A stretch of 64,000 nt of DNA from Wyeomyia smithii. Taxonomy: Eukaryota; Arthropoda; Insecta; Diptera; Culicidae. The notes under the pieces were generated by a model. It did no database searches, had not been told where the DNA came from, and saw only the letters and a list, made by a program, of their open reading frames with translations. The position numbers and the translations under genes are program-made. The DNA lies in contig NC_073696.1 of NCBI RefSeq assembly GCF_029784165.1, forward strand, positions 4,712,001-4,776,000. Reading direction: 5' to 3'. Position 1 is the stretch's first letter. Each line of letters begins with the position of its first letter. Positions 11,016 to 21,569 of this stretch are shown here, piece after piece.

Positions 11016-11371
11016 CGGTGAATCGTTGGAAGATCATAAGGCCACAGGTGATGGAGACAGGCTTGACTAAGCGGGCATTGCGCATGACGGCTTTCACGTT
11101 CGTTGCGACGGCATCGAATGATACGCGTGGTAATTGCCAGGAGCGGATTATTCCAGCCAATTGACCCGTCATCGATTTCTGTTGCTGCTGCTGCTGTTGA
11201 TGATGGGAGGGAAGGGGTTGACCCCCGTTGCTGGAAACCGTTGCGGTCGTCGTAGTTGCCAGTGAGGACATCCGATTCAGAAGATTAATTCTCGACGAAC
11301 GTACGTTCGATCGGATGGTGTCGAGTTCTATCTCTACGTTTTTGTGTGGACCGCGAAGCCATTGTAGTGCG
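11016..11371 (-). CDS. sugar (trehalose-type) transporter, central loop exon with poly-Gln
   Basis: The exon is bounded by acceptor AG at 11372-11373 and donor GT at 11014-11015, entering in phase 2 and leaving in phase 1. It opens with RALQWLRG, the conserved start of the sugar-porter cytoplasmic loop, and ends in MIFQRFTG, which corresponds to the QQxxG motif of helix 7. Between them lies an unusually long linker with a Thr/Ser run and a HHQQQQQQ tract encoded by a CAG/CTG microsatellite (about 11178-11205). Such a Gln tract inside the central loop is atypical for the family and may vary in length between individuals. The introns on either side are very short (60 and 56 bp). Confidence 0.92.
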
Positions 11372-11431
11372 CTGAAAATGAAATTAATTTTTCAGAAACT
11401 CTGGATTGAATTGAGGATTAATTAAACTCAC

Positions 11432-11852
11432 CGATGAGCTTCATCGTCGCAACCTCTTAACACTAAGAAGCTCGGCGTTTCCGGTATATAGATCACAGAT
11501 ATGAAGAGCATAATCGGTGCCACCGAAACCAGCATTGCCAGCTGCCGCCAGTCCAGATACGCTCCCAGCAGGTACGATATCAGCATCCCTAGATGTCCGG
11601 CAATTTTCTGAATCGCACTCAGGAAGCCCCGTATGTCCGGTGATGATATCTCACTAATATACACCTGGGTCACGGTCGACACGATGGCACAGCAGAAGCC
11701 CCCGATGAAGGCGGTGAAAAACATCGTTTCCACCGATTTGGCAAACACCGTTAAAATCCAGGACAGCGAAAATGGGAGCGCCATCAGTGCCAGCACCCGC
11801 TTCCGGCCATACTGCATAGCGACGCCTCCGAACATGCCGCCGAAAAGGGCAC
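11432..11852 (-). CDS. sugar (trehalose-type) transporter, exon with TM 2-6
   Basis: The exon is bounded by acceptor AG at 11853-11854 and donor GTGAGT from 11431, entering in phase 1 and leaving in phase 2. It begins ALFGGMFGGVAMQYGRKRVL, where YGRKRV is the GRR/K signature of the loop between helices 2 and 3. It covers helices 2-6, including an E-x-x-x-x-x-x-RG motif (EISSPDIRGFL) after helix 4. It ends with IPETPSFLVLRG, the PESP-like motif at the end of helix 6. The neighbouring exons complete the carrier in frame. Confidence 0.93.
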
Positions 11853-11952
11853 CTGCAATCACAGAAAACACAGATGGTGGGATTGATATCAGCTACTGGA
11901 GTTTAATTTCCTTTTTAGATTAGCACGTCTGGGCCCGGGCGGGGGCACCTAC

Positions 11953-12127
11953 CGAGCAACGAAAGACTGGCAATCCAGCTTGCCTGTTGGTCGTTTACCG
12001 AGAAGGAGCTAAAATTGCCACGCTGACGTATCTGCAGCTCTTGCAGACTGGCAATGGCAGGACTGGAGTAACCCTTCCCCAGGCCAGCTGCCAACGGTCC
12101 GATCGATACTGCTAAGGCTGCGATTAT
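11953..12127 (-). CDS. sugar (trehalose-type) transporter, TM 1 exon
   Basis: The acceptor is a pyrimidine tract ending CAG at 12128-12130, and the donor GTAGGT starts at 11952. The exon enters in phase 0 and leaves in phase 1 (175 bp). It encodes IIAALAVSIGPLAAGLGKGY and then SSPAIASLQELQ, the helix 1 and extracellular start of trehalose-type sugar porters. It then has NDQQASWIASLSLLG, the entry to helix 2. The upstream exon ends in FTQ, and FTQ followed by helix 1 is the arrangement expected in Tret1-type proteins. This supports joining it to 39013-40035 across 26.9 kb. Confidence 0.9.
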
Positions 12128-13813
12128 CTGGAAATGAGGAAAAGCAGAATGGTGAGTGGAAGGAATTGTTGGCGATGTCGCTGTCAGAAGAAATTATTTT
12201 CTTCATTTCGATTCGTTTGTAGATTGAAGCTTCCATGTCATAGTCGTGCGCAGGGTTTTCATTTGGGCGGGTTTACTTCGTTTGTTTTTTTTTTCATTGT
12301 TTAAAACTACGTGGTTCATGTTACAGGTTACGGGCATCGCGAAAACTGTTAAAAATTATGGATTGTAGAAGAATTGTGTGAACCCACCACGGTTGAAGAT
12401 CATTCGAAATGTCAAGGTTGATTGAATTGTCGGATTATGACATAGCAAAAAAAATGAGTGCTGTTCGCTGTACACTGTACGATGAATATGGAACGGCAGT
12501 AGATGCCATCGATCAACTAGACAACCCAAACGAAGCAATAAACAAGAAACAGTAGCTGACGAAACGTGATGGATGAGTCTTGATCGACGGCGAACAAAAA
12601 TACTCACTAAAAGTGGGCCAGTAGTTGCACAAGATCTTCGGAATTTGCTTAATTGACTGAAAATATTGAGAAAACGGTTACACAATTTTATGTTTGTTCG
12701 AATTTGTAGACCATTCGATCACCAAGTTGGTAAACAGTTTTTAGAAAAGTTGAATTTTTAGTAATTTCTGATATGTCAATAGATAATCTTTTAAATTGTC
12801 GTATGAAACCTTTTTCGAATAGCACATTGTTATAGAAATGTATGACAACGCTTTTATTTGAAGTATTCAACACTTTGGGCGCCGTATTGAATTTTATTAA
12901 ATAAACGTGGAGTTGCCTAAGCCGATTTCAAACCTAAGACTGATTTACATATTGGTACCAAGCCTCAGTGTTTTTAACTCATCTGATCAACAAATTCTAA
13001 GCTTATTTCATTTGCAAAAAAAAAAAAAAAAACTTTGACCCGCTTACGACAAAATCAGAATGTCAGGCTTTGAAGTTTGAAGATAATTTTATGCTGTCTG
13101 CGCTACAAATAAATAATTTATTAATAGCTTAACAATAATGCTCATCTGATTGCAATTGCAATTACAAAATTATTTCCAAACTTTTCAATGGTCTTTGTTT
13201 GGAAATCAGTGGTTGAAAAAATAATCAAAAACGCGTTCACTTGATCCAAGGTGGCGACAGAATGTTCGATCACGTTCCATGAAGGTCCTTTTTTTCTTCT
13301 TTATATTAAAACGCTGTTCAAAGGAGGTTTTAAAACATTTTTCAGAGATTTTTCTTCATTAAAACACTGAGATTTGATAAAAATAACCTTTTTAGAAAAT
13401 TGTTTCGCGCCCTACTGATCGAATCTATTAATTTGAATAAAATATTTGTGTAATCATTTTTCAAATAGTTTCAATCAATTGAACAGATTAAGGACCTTAT
13501 GCAACTAGCGGCAAGGTTTCAGCGCGAATTACTCATATGCGAAAGCCGATTGTAACTAAATCCCAGGGGTCATATTCCATAAGTCTGGTTTCTTAGTGAA
13601 TTAGTTCCGATTTTTGCCTTTGATTCCATCACACAATTGTAAGGGATTGTACCGATGATGAGATTTCGACTTTCATGTCGTAAGAACATTACAAATTAAT
13701 TTCTTTTCGAAGGCAGTTCACATCTTTACGTGAGGTTACCATTTTGTAAGATAAATCGCGCCATACAAACAAACAAACCTCAAATCTTCCAGATAATTAC
13801 CTATGAACTAGTT

Positions 13814-14120
13814 TTGACGTAGAATTCCGTTTCACGGCCACATTATGGGGGTGCAAATTAAAAAACCGAAAACATCGAGATCATCCCGGAAATTGTCTAC
13901 TTTTAAATGCTTAAAACTTAATCAGTTTTAAATGGATTTCCTTCATACTTGCAGCAATCGTTCGGAAAATTAGATATGCGTCCACCAAAAAGCGGAAAAT
14001 TTTGAATTTGATATAACTATTGTACTACTGAAAAATGTAGAGCCATGTTGAGTGCATATTTCGATCAATCAGCCCTGAAAACAATATCAGGCCATACTCT
14101 CAGTCTTAGTCGAAATCAAA
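13814..14120. repeat. diverged copy of the promoter-bearing repeat
   Basis: The start TTGACGTAGAATTCCGT and the stretch GGATTTCCTTCATACTTGCA (13935 onward) match, with divergence, the left part of the repeats at about 21570-21745 and 31989-32190 (TTTCCTT, TTCTTACAGCAATCGATTG). No TATA box survives here. It shows that the family occurs at least four times in the window. Confidence 0.5.
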
Positions 14121-14461
14121 CTAAACCACTAATCACTGCCTTTCTTCTCTAAAACAGCCGACACTAAAGCATACAAACGGTTTGACTACTTAGGAACAAT
14201 TTTGCGACAGATATTTTCTATAACATTTCTTAGTCTACGAGGCTCCTCCACGACTGAGAGTTTCCCTCGAAAGCCTGGTATAAAAAATAGCAAACAGAAA
14301 TTTCATCTTTATTTTCAGTCCTGAGACGATACCATACGGACGGTAAAGTTTGGCCACGGCGATGGGAAAGAGAGGTGAAATCTCGTTCATCTCCAGGTCG
14401 AGCTGCAATTCCCGGTAGGTCGAAAAAATCTAGAGTACTTTGTGATAAGCTCGTAGGTAAA

Positions 14462-14540
14462 AACGTAAACAAAACGAGTGAGAGTTATATCCCTTGTACT
14501 TCACAAGCACAAATCATCTCTCACTCGTTTTGTTTACGTT
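14462..14540. repeat. perfect 23 bp inverted repeat (hairpin)
   Basis: Bases 14462-14484 are the exact reverse complement of 14518-14540, with a 33 bp loop. The stem reads AACGTAAACAAAACGAGTG and continues. Nothing coding overlaps it. It could be the core of a MITE or a transcribed hairpin; no flanking duplication was found. Confidence 0.75.
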
Positions 14541-14693
14541 CAGACGTACAACCTTATCCAGAAATATATATTTATGTTGCCACCCTGTTAAGTAGTTTTG
14601 TCTTTCCAAAAAAATATACACTGCTGAAAAAAAAAAATCTTATCGAGGAAAAAAAGGAAAATTATGAACTAAACACCTCAAAATTGTCATTTT

Positions 14694-16821
14694 TTGACGT
14701 AGGACTACGTCTAACCGCACTATACCGAGATACATTCCGCGAAAACTAAAACCAAGATGTAACGACGGAATGAAAGATTTCAAACGGTTATACTGATGTA
14801 ACCACATGATGGACCACAATAATCGATATGTCGTTGGATTGATAAAATGATGGACAATTTTGTGATTCTTCAATTTTCATTATCACTTCATTGTTAAACA
14901 GTGAAAATTGAATAAAAGTTTCAAGGTCGAATTCTCACCAACAATGTACCAATCATATGCGAGCACGCCTAGCACAGACTTCATGAATAAACACCAACTG
15001 CCTGCAGTGATATCCTGTATAGCAGTGGCAAAAAAAAATTTGACAGAATCTCCCCGTCCCAATAGGTCAACTAATGTTAGCTTCCATCAGCCTAGACTAA
15101 ATTGATGTCTCGAAGGTAAAGCTTTTTCGGAAAGTTCGTAACCACCTCCACTACCAGACAGTTTTACGTTCTGCTGTTAACAAATATGTTAATGTTAATA
15201 AAACTGATGTCTTGAAGGAGAATATGATGCCAAGCCAAGTGAAAACTACATTGCCACTGTTGACGCACAGTGGGGCGTGGAACACAATCGAATTGCCGTT
15301 TGAATTGTCTTCTTCTTCTTGTTTCGTATAGCAGCAAATATCAGAATTCAATATGATTTTTCGGATGTCGCAAAATAGGCTGCGCCGCCCGGGACAACAA
15401 AATGCGTTGTTTATTTTTGAACTCTACACTCTGCCTTTTTGGTATTTAAAAGACAATAGAAAACCAAAATGCTCCGTACAGATCTTTGAATAGGTAGTTA
15501 AACGAGCTGTACTGATGATTATATTTTACTAGCTAAATGAATTTAGTCCAATATGACAATACTAGTTGCATCACGCGGTGGCGGTTTAGAGAAAAACCAA
15601 ATTCATTTCATCTTGATATTGGAGTTCCGACGTTAGTGTTTGTATTTTTCAATTGAAATTTTTTTGAATTAGCATTTGCAAGAAAATTTTACTTTCCATA
15701 ACCTTACTTGTAATTGAACAACGCTATGCAAACATTAATTGCTGAGGCTAATGTTGTGCATCACTCTAGCCCAGTTTATTTTCGCAGATAACGGGCATAT
15801 AACTTTCGAATATGGTATCTTCGTTGTTCTTTGGTATCTTGAAACTGATCAAATTTTTTTCTGATTGATTCTGTATACTGATAAAATGTTTAAATTGACC
15901 TGAATTGAATGTTAACATGTTCATAAAATTCTATGTCAATTTCAAATTTTCTGTGAATATACATTTTCTACTAAAACTGTAATTCGTTATCGATATTTTT
16001 TCCACGAGCTTGTAATTACAGGAAAAAAATTTATGTGACATCTTTGCCGCTTTGTGATCGGTGAGTGAGGCAACTTCAACAAGACAAATAGATATAGAAG
16101 GAAGTTAAATTTCTACTAAATCGTACTCAATTAAATATTTTATAGAAGGTTGCCTTTTCGCGCATTAAAGAAAATTCGCTGTATTAGAATGAAAGGTATT
16201 CATCAATGGTCCAGAAACCAAATTTAGGGGAAAATCAAGTATCTAACTTTTTTATTTTTGTAGATAGAAAACCTTGTTTTACAATTTTATAGCTCCAATA
16301 ATTTTAAGTAACTTTGTAAAATAAAGTTTTTTTTCTAAAACATTGCTATAGAGCTGTAGACCCAAATTTTCTCCTAAATTTGGTTTCTGGACCATTGTGA
16401 ATGTTAAAGAGAATATTTTTTCTTCTAAGATAGAGTGCTGCAAAGAAATAATCAAAATACAGACCCCGTTCGATTCTGGCAACAGCTCAGAATTTTTTCT
16501 GTTGCCAAAATCGAACCATGCCAATAATGAACGGTTTTTTTCATGACTTTTTTGACTTTTAAATGGTCAAAGACGACCTTAACAGTAGAAATGGCCACCA
16601 ATGAACTAGTTTTAGTTCCAAGTCGTTTGAGGTGTCGCTTGATGAATTAGGGCTGACGACCTAGATACTTGATATTACCACCGGAACCAAAACACCTTCC
16701 TTTTGGAAGATGTTGAGCTTAAGTTGGTTAAAATAAATCAAGCAAACTACAAAAGTAAAACGAGCTCAAATCAAACATAGCTTCAAAATAAAATTATAAA
16801 ATTATTGTAGTCCTACGTCAA
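14694..16821. mobile_element. 2.1 kb non-autonomous TIR element
   Basis: TTGACGTAGGACTAC at 14694-14708 is the exact reverse complement of 16807-16821. At its left end GACGTAGGACTACGTC is itself palindromic. No transposase was recognised inside. The interior includes a nested 192 bp inverted repeat (16205-16396). Its TIR resembles that of the large composite at 31989-38648, and both are followed on the right by a similar GCGGTCGTG...TACCACC sequence (16826 and 38653), suggesting related families. Confidence 0.55.
16205..16396. repeat. 192 bp inverted-repeat element
   Basis: AATGGTCCAGAAACCAAATT (from 16205) and its reverse complement ending at 16396 form arms of about 30 bp with a single mismatch. 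The loop of about 130 bp is AT-rich. This is MITE-like, with no ORF. Confidence 0.7.
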
Positions 16822-16859
16822 CTATGCGGTCGTGTCTTGGTTACCACCCTCCTACTATT

Positions 16860-17530
16860 TGAATCTACTAAATGCGCAACTGTGCTGCAAGTGCCGCTTT
16901 GACACGTTAGTGATTTTATTGTAGCGTCATAAAGGGTATGTTACGGCCTAAGGGCGCTTTTTAAATCAATAAAAAAAACGGGCCTCAAACTCATGAATTC
17001 CAATAAGTATCGACAATTCCAATGACGGAAACAAAAACTCTGATTACATTGGTCACCGTGTAAACATAACGTCGAGGCGATAAACCTGGCGAGCGTAAGT
17101 TGACGTTTTGATAGGAGCTAGAGGCACCAAATTTCACAGGAATGGTTAAAAAATTATTATCTTTCTAGAGCAACTGTTTTGAGCTTTGGGGCAGCATTTT
17201 TGGCCTTTGTTGACAAATCAGATGCGTATTGCTAAAAATAGGTTCGGGGTGATTGAGGTAGTTTCCCTCTATTTGGAACTTCTGTTTTATAATCTGAAAA
17301 CAAGTGCCGATGGAGAAAAAGATAGTGAACAAGTGGATATAATTATGTTTGTATTTCACTTCACGCCTTTCGAGTATTTCGTCTCAATACACAGAAGGCT
17401 CAATAAGCTGTTTAAAATAGTTTCTCTACCCTACCTTAGCCGTCTGTAAATGTCTGATTTTGTGCCAAATAATCTTCAGGATGCAGGTATCGCGACCCTG
17501 GTAAGGTAACATACCGAAACTTTTTTTTTC
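16860..17530. other. non-coding stretch upstream of the RTE element
   Basis: No supported gene. Open frames at 17165-17359 and 17186-17449 overlap on opposite strands and have no recognisable domain. Confidence 0.4.
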
Positions 17531-17614
17531 AACCACAAACAACGAAAATAAAAATCAGGAACGGATCATTCGACAAAGACCTAGGCTATGAACACGGAAA
17601 AAGATTAAGGTAAA

Positions 17615-18305
17615 CGATTGGAAATTGGGTACTTGAAACGTCCGATCTCTCAATGAACCGGCGCGGACTGGCTTGCTTGCTCGAGTACTACAGCGGCAGG
17701 GAGTCGAAATCGCAGCGATTCAGGAGGTTCGGTGGCCAAATTCCGGAGAAAGGGAATTCCGTGCAGTAGACCCTATAGCACGCAACTTCTTTCCAGTACC
17801 ACATCTACAGTGGCGGCAAAGCAGCGGAACGGGGCGGGCAAATTTCTCAACTACAGTTTAATCAACACCTACGCACCGACAAACGATAAACCCGATGAAG
17901 TCAAAGATGAGTTCTATGACAAGCTTGAGCGAATCTATGACGAGTGTCCAAAACACGACGTAAAAGTCGTCATCAGAGACGCAAACGCACAGGTTGGGAG
18001 GGAGGAATTCTTCCGTCCGGTCATTGGAAGGCATAGCTTCCACTCGTCAACCAATAAAAACGGCCAGAGGCTGATGAACTTTGCCGCGGCCAGAGGAATG
18101 GCCATATGTAGCTCCTTTTTTCCACGTTTGAATATTCGGAAACACACCTGGAGGCATCCAAATGGAGAAGCCTGCTCCCAGATCGATCACGTACTGATTG
18201 ACGGTCGGCAATTTTCGGATGTTACTGATGTTAGGTCTTTTCGGGGACCAAACATGGACTCTGACCATTCGCTTGTAAGATCCGCGCACGTGTGTCGAAC
18301 GTGCT
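17615..18305 (+). pseudogene. RTE AP-endonuclease domain (broken)
   Basis: The N-terminal motif for the endonuclease fold reads WKLGT-stop-NVRSLNEPARTG, a TGG-to-TGA type stop, followed by EIAAIQEVRWPNSGE. After a gap and frame change, INTYAPTNDK begins at about 17860, followed by the DANAQVG block (about 17976) and the terminal DSDHSLV block (about 18260). The fold would nick target DNA for target-primed reverse transcription. A section between the QEVRW and NTYAP blocks is missing compared with intact RTE proteins. The order of motifs and the neighbouring reverse transcriptase leave little doubt about identity. Confidence 0.8.
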
Positions 18306-18502
18306 GAAATCTCGCACAGAGAGGACGACGCGTTTCAACATTCAGCGGTTGAAAGCTGATGGCGTGGCAGCAGAATATGCCAGAGAGCTGGATCAACGGA
18401 TCGCAGAACAGCAGGAGGAAGGAGTGGGAAACATAAATGGGCTGTGAAGCAGTATCCACGGCGCCATGGAAACGACTGCGAGAGAGGTGGTAGGTACGAC
18501 GC

Positions 18503-20470
18503 GTGGAAGACAGCCTAATGGTTGGTTCGATGCCGAGTTCCAGAGAGCAACATATGAGAAGAACCGTGCCAGGAGCCGCATGCTTACTGCGGCTACGCGT
18601 CAGAACAGAGAGAGAGGCAAGAGCTGCCGAAAATAGAACCCACCGTCGGAAGAAGCGCGAGTACGAGGAGCAGGTGCTCGCCAGCGCAGAGGACAGCTAT
18701 GCTCAAAACGACGTGCGGAGAATCTATAGAACTGTCAACAGAGTCAGATGCAGAAATTTCCCTGTGCCGGTCATGTGTAATGACAAGGACGGTCACCTGC
18801 TCACTGATAAACCGACGGTTGCAGCCAGGTGGAAGGAGCATTTTCAGGCGCTATTGAACCTTGAGGAGCCAGATGAGCAGAGCAGGAACAGGATGACGAT
18901 TATGAGTGACGAACAAGCTGTGGAGCCACCAACACAGGAGTAGGTGAAAAAGGCGATTAGTGAGCTGAAAAACGACAAGGCCGCTGGGAAGGACGGTATC
19001 CCGGTCGAACTTCTAAAAGCGGGAAGCGAGCGGCTGTACTATGCGATCCACCAGATAATACTAAGGATCTGGGCGGATGAAGAAATGCTGAAAGACTGGT
19101 TGGAAGGCCTCATATGCCCTATCTATAAGAAGGGCCATCGATTGGATTGTGGCAACTATCGAGGCATAACGTTGCTCAACTCGGCATATAAAGTGCTCTC
19201 CCGTATCCTGTTCTTCAGATTGAGACTGTTAACGGAATCCTTCGTTGGTACCAGGCTGGTTTTCGACAGGGGCGTTCCACGACGGATCAAATTTTCACCC
19301 TGCGACAGATCCTCGATAAGTTCCGGGAGTACAACTTACCGACTCACCATCTGTTTGTGGACTTCAGGGCGGCATACGACTCAGTGAAAAGAAACGAGCT
19401 GTGGCAGATCATGCGGTTTCCCTACGAAACTAATTAATCTGAGTCGTATGACGCTGGAGGGATCGAAATTGTGCGTGCGGGTAGCTGGCGAAACATCAGC
19501 CGCGTTCGTAATGTTGGATGAACCGAAGCAGGGGAATGCGCTCTCCAACTTGCTGTTCAACATCGCTCTTGAAGGTGCAGTACGAAGGGCAAACGTGGAA
19601 AGAACCGGTACGATCATCACGAAATCTCACATGCTTCTTGGTTTTGCGGACGAAATCGATATCATCGGTATCAACCGTAAGGCCTTGGAGGAGGCCTTCG
19701 TACCTTTTAAGAGGGAAGCAGCGAGATCTGGACTTGTCATTAACTCTGCCAAAACGAAGTACATGGTAGCTGGCAGAGAGCGTGGCAGTCCCCGTGGTTT
19801 TGGTGCTGAAGTAGAGATAGATGGGGAACGATTTGAAGAGGTTGACGAATTCGTTTATCTTGGTACGCTTGTGACATGTGACAACGATATGAGCCGTGAA
19901 GTGAAACGACGAGTTGCAGCTGTGAACAGGGCCTTCTACGGACTACGTAACCAGCTAAGGTCCCGTAGTTTGCAAACTCGCACAAAACTAGCGCTGTATA
20001 GGACGCTGATACTCCCGGTGGCCCTTTACAGACATGAAGCATGGACGCTGAAGGGAGCTGATCGACGAGTGCTCGGAGTTTTTGAGCGTAAAGTTCTGAA
20101 ATCGGTACTTGGCGGTAAACTAGAAAATGGAATGTGGCACAGGCGCATGAACCACGAGTTGTACCAGGTATACAAACATGCTGATATAGTGAAGGTAATA
20201 CAGTGGGGCAGGCTTCAGTGGGCTGGACATGTGGCCAGAATGCCTGATGAGAGAGCCGCCAAAACTATCTTCAATAGAGAACCAGGAAGAGGCCGTCGAC
20301 ACCGTGGTAGGCCTCGCACGCGGTTGATGTGCGCGGTGGAAGAAGATGCACGATCTGCTGGTGTACGAGGAGACTGGAGAACGGCTGCTCAAGACAGAAG
20401 AAGCTGGACATCTCTAATTCGTTCGGCCCTAGACCCCTTTGTTGGTCCGTTAACCAACAAAGTAAAGTAA
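18503..20470 (+). pseudogene. RTE reverse transcriptase (frameshifted, catalytic residue changed)
   Basis: The basic linker (18580-18940, NRTHRRKKREYEEQ) leads into the RT domain: NDKAAGKDGIPVELLKAG at about 18970, then YRGITLLNSAYKVLSR at about 19157. A stop at 18941-18943 and a frameshift near 19255-19440 split it. The remaining C-terminal 340-codon frame runs 19448-20470. The catalytic box, normally FADD, reads GFADEIDII: the second Asp is Glu (codon 19652-19654). The thumb and C-terminal part includes KTKYMVAGR, EVDEFVYLGTLVT and the CMGRLQWAGHVARM-like stretch GRLQWAGHVARMPDERAAK. The polymerase is inactive on both counts. Confidence 0.85.
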
Positions 20471-20479
20471 AGTAATCTT

Positions 20480-20990
20480 CATTTGTTGAAGTGTTATTTT
20501 TTTCATTTCATTAGAAAAACGACGAATGAGGTGCATTGAGAGTTAAAAAGAGTTTACGAAAATGCAGCTCTAAATTAAATAACGTGTCGTAATTAGTTTC
20601 TTCCCTTTCAAGACGGTATTTTCGATATTGATGTCCACATGAAGAAATTCGAAAAACCTCCGAAGACGAAGGAATTATTCGACAAGGATTCATGCCAAAT
20701 GCGGTAACAGCTTTTTTGGTATTAGAAGTTACCCATAAAGCCACTTTAAACCGATTTACACACTTTTTGAAAAAATTGTAGTTGCATTAAGAAAAACAGC
20801 GAGAACTTAGTTGCGCATTTTATATGTATCTATTGATGGTATATTTTTGGACCCAAAATGGTTATGGTGTCTTTGAAGTAGTTCTAGATAATAAATGTGT
20901 TCTTGAAAAAAAAATACACTAACAAAAAAACATAATTTTTTTTTTGCAAAATTTTGCCAACCTATTTAGTAGCGCGACAACGAGTGGTAT
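20480..20990. other. non-coding stretch
   Basis: No supported gene; AT-rich with A/T homopolymer runs. The minus-strand 77-codon frame at 20511-20744 has no recognisable features. Confidence 0.4.
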
Positions 20991-20999
20991 GAAAAAAAA

Positions 21000-21550
21000 T
21001 TGACCGACTATCGCTTGGAAGTAGTGCTCAAAAGTTTCGTCTTCTCGAAAAAAGCCTCCATGCCCAATTTCAGCTCAATCGGACTTCGGGAGCACCTGCC
21101 TCGAAGCGGTCAAAGTTTCACGAAAGATATCGATGAAAAAAAAGCTAAGATAGATCATAAAATCATCGATATCGAAATTTTTTTGTATGCCAAATGTCTT
21201 AGAAGTGCATGAAACGTGGAGAAATGGTGTTATCTAGAATATTTTTTTTAAATTCGATTTTCTGGGGCTTAAAAAATTTGCGCCCTTGAAGCCAAAAAAA
21301 AATTGACTTTCGAACTTCGCTTAGAAGGAGCCTAAACCTTTTCTCTTATCGGAAAAAGTACCAACGCAAAATTTCAGGTTAATTGGACTTAGGAAACACG
21401 TGCCTCAGAGCGATCGAAATTTCACGGAAAATATCGATAAAACAAGTGCATGAAATTATCGATATAGAAATTTTTTCTTCATGCCTTTATGTCTTAGAAA
21501 AGCATGAAACGTCAAGATCTGGTATTATCGGGAAAAAATAGAAAAAAAAT
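21000..21550. repeat. two diverged ~310 bp direct repeats
   Basis: Two head-to-tail units share, in order, AATTTCAG, ATTGGACTT/ATCGGACTT, CACCTGCCTC/CACGTGCCTC, GTTTCACGAAA/ATTTCACGGAAA, ATATCGAT, ATCGATATCGAAATTTTTT, and ATGTCTTAGAA followed by GCATGAAACGT. The first spans about 21055-21235 and the second about 21360-21535. Part of the same sequence occurs inverted inside the MITE at 7027-7684. No coding potential. Confidence 0.65.
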
Positions 21551-21569
21551 CGAAAGATTCTAATTTTAT

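Larger units (their letters stand above)
17540..20476 (+). mobile_element. RTE-clade non-LTR retrotransposon (decayed)
   Basis: The element has an AP-type endonuclease then a reverse transcriptase in one original ORF, no zinc-knuckle gag ORF and no RNase H. The 3' end is a short tandem repeat (AAAGTAAAGTAAAGTAA, about 20459-20475). This combination is typical of the RTE clade (JAM1-like in mosquitoes). The 5' end near 17540 is approximate. Coding parts are described separately; the element is dead. Confidence 0.85.
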
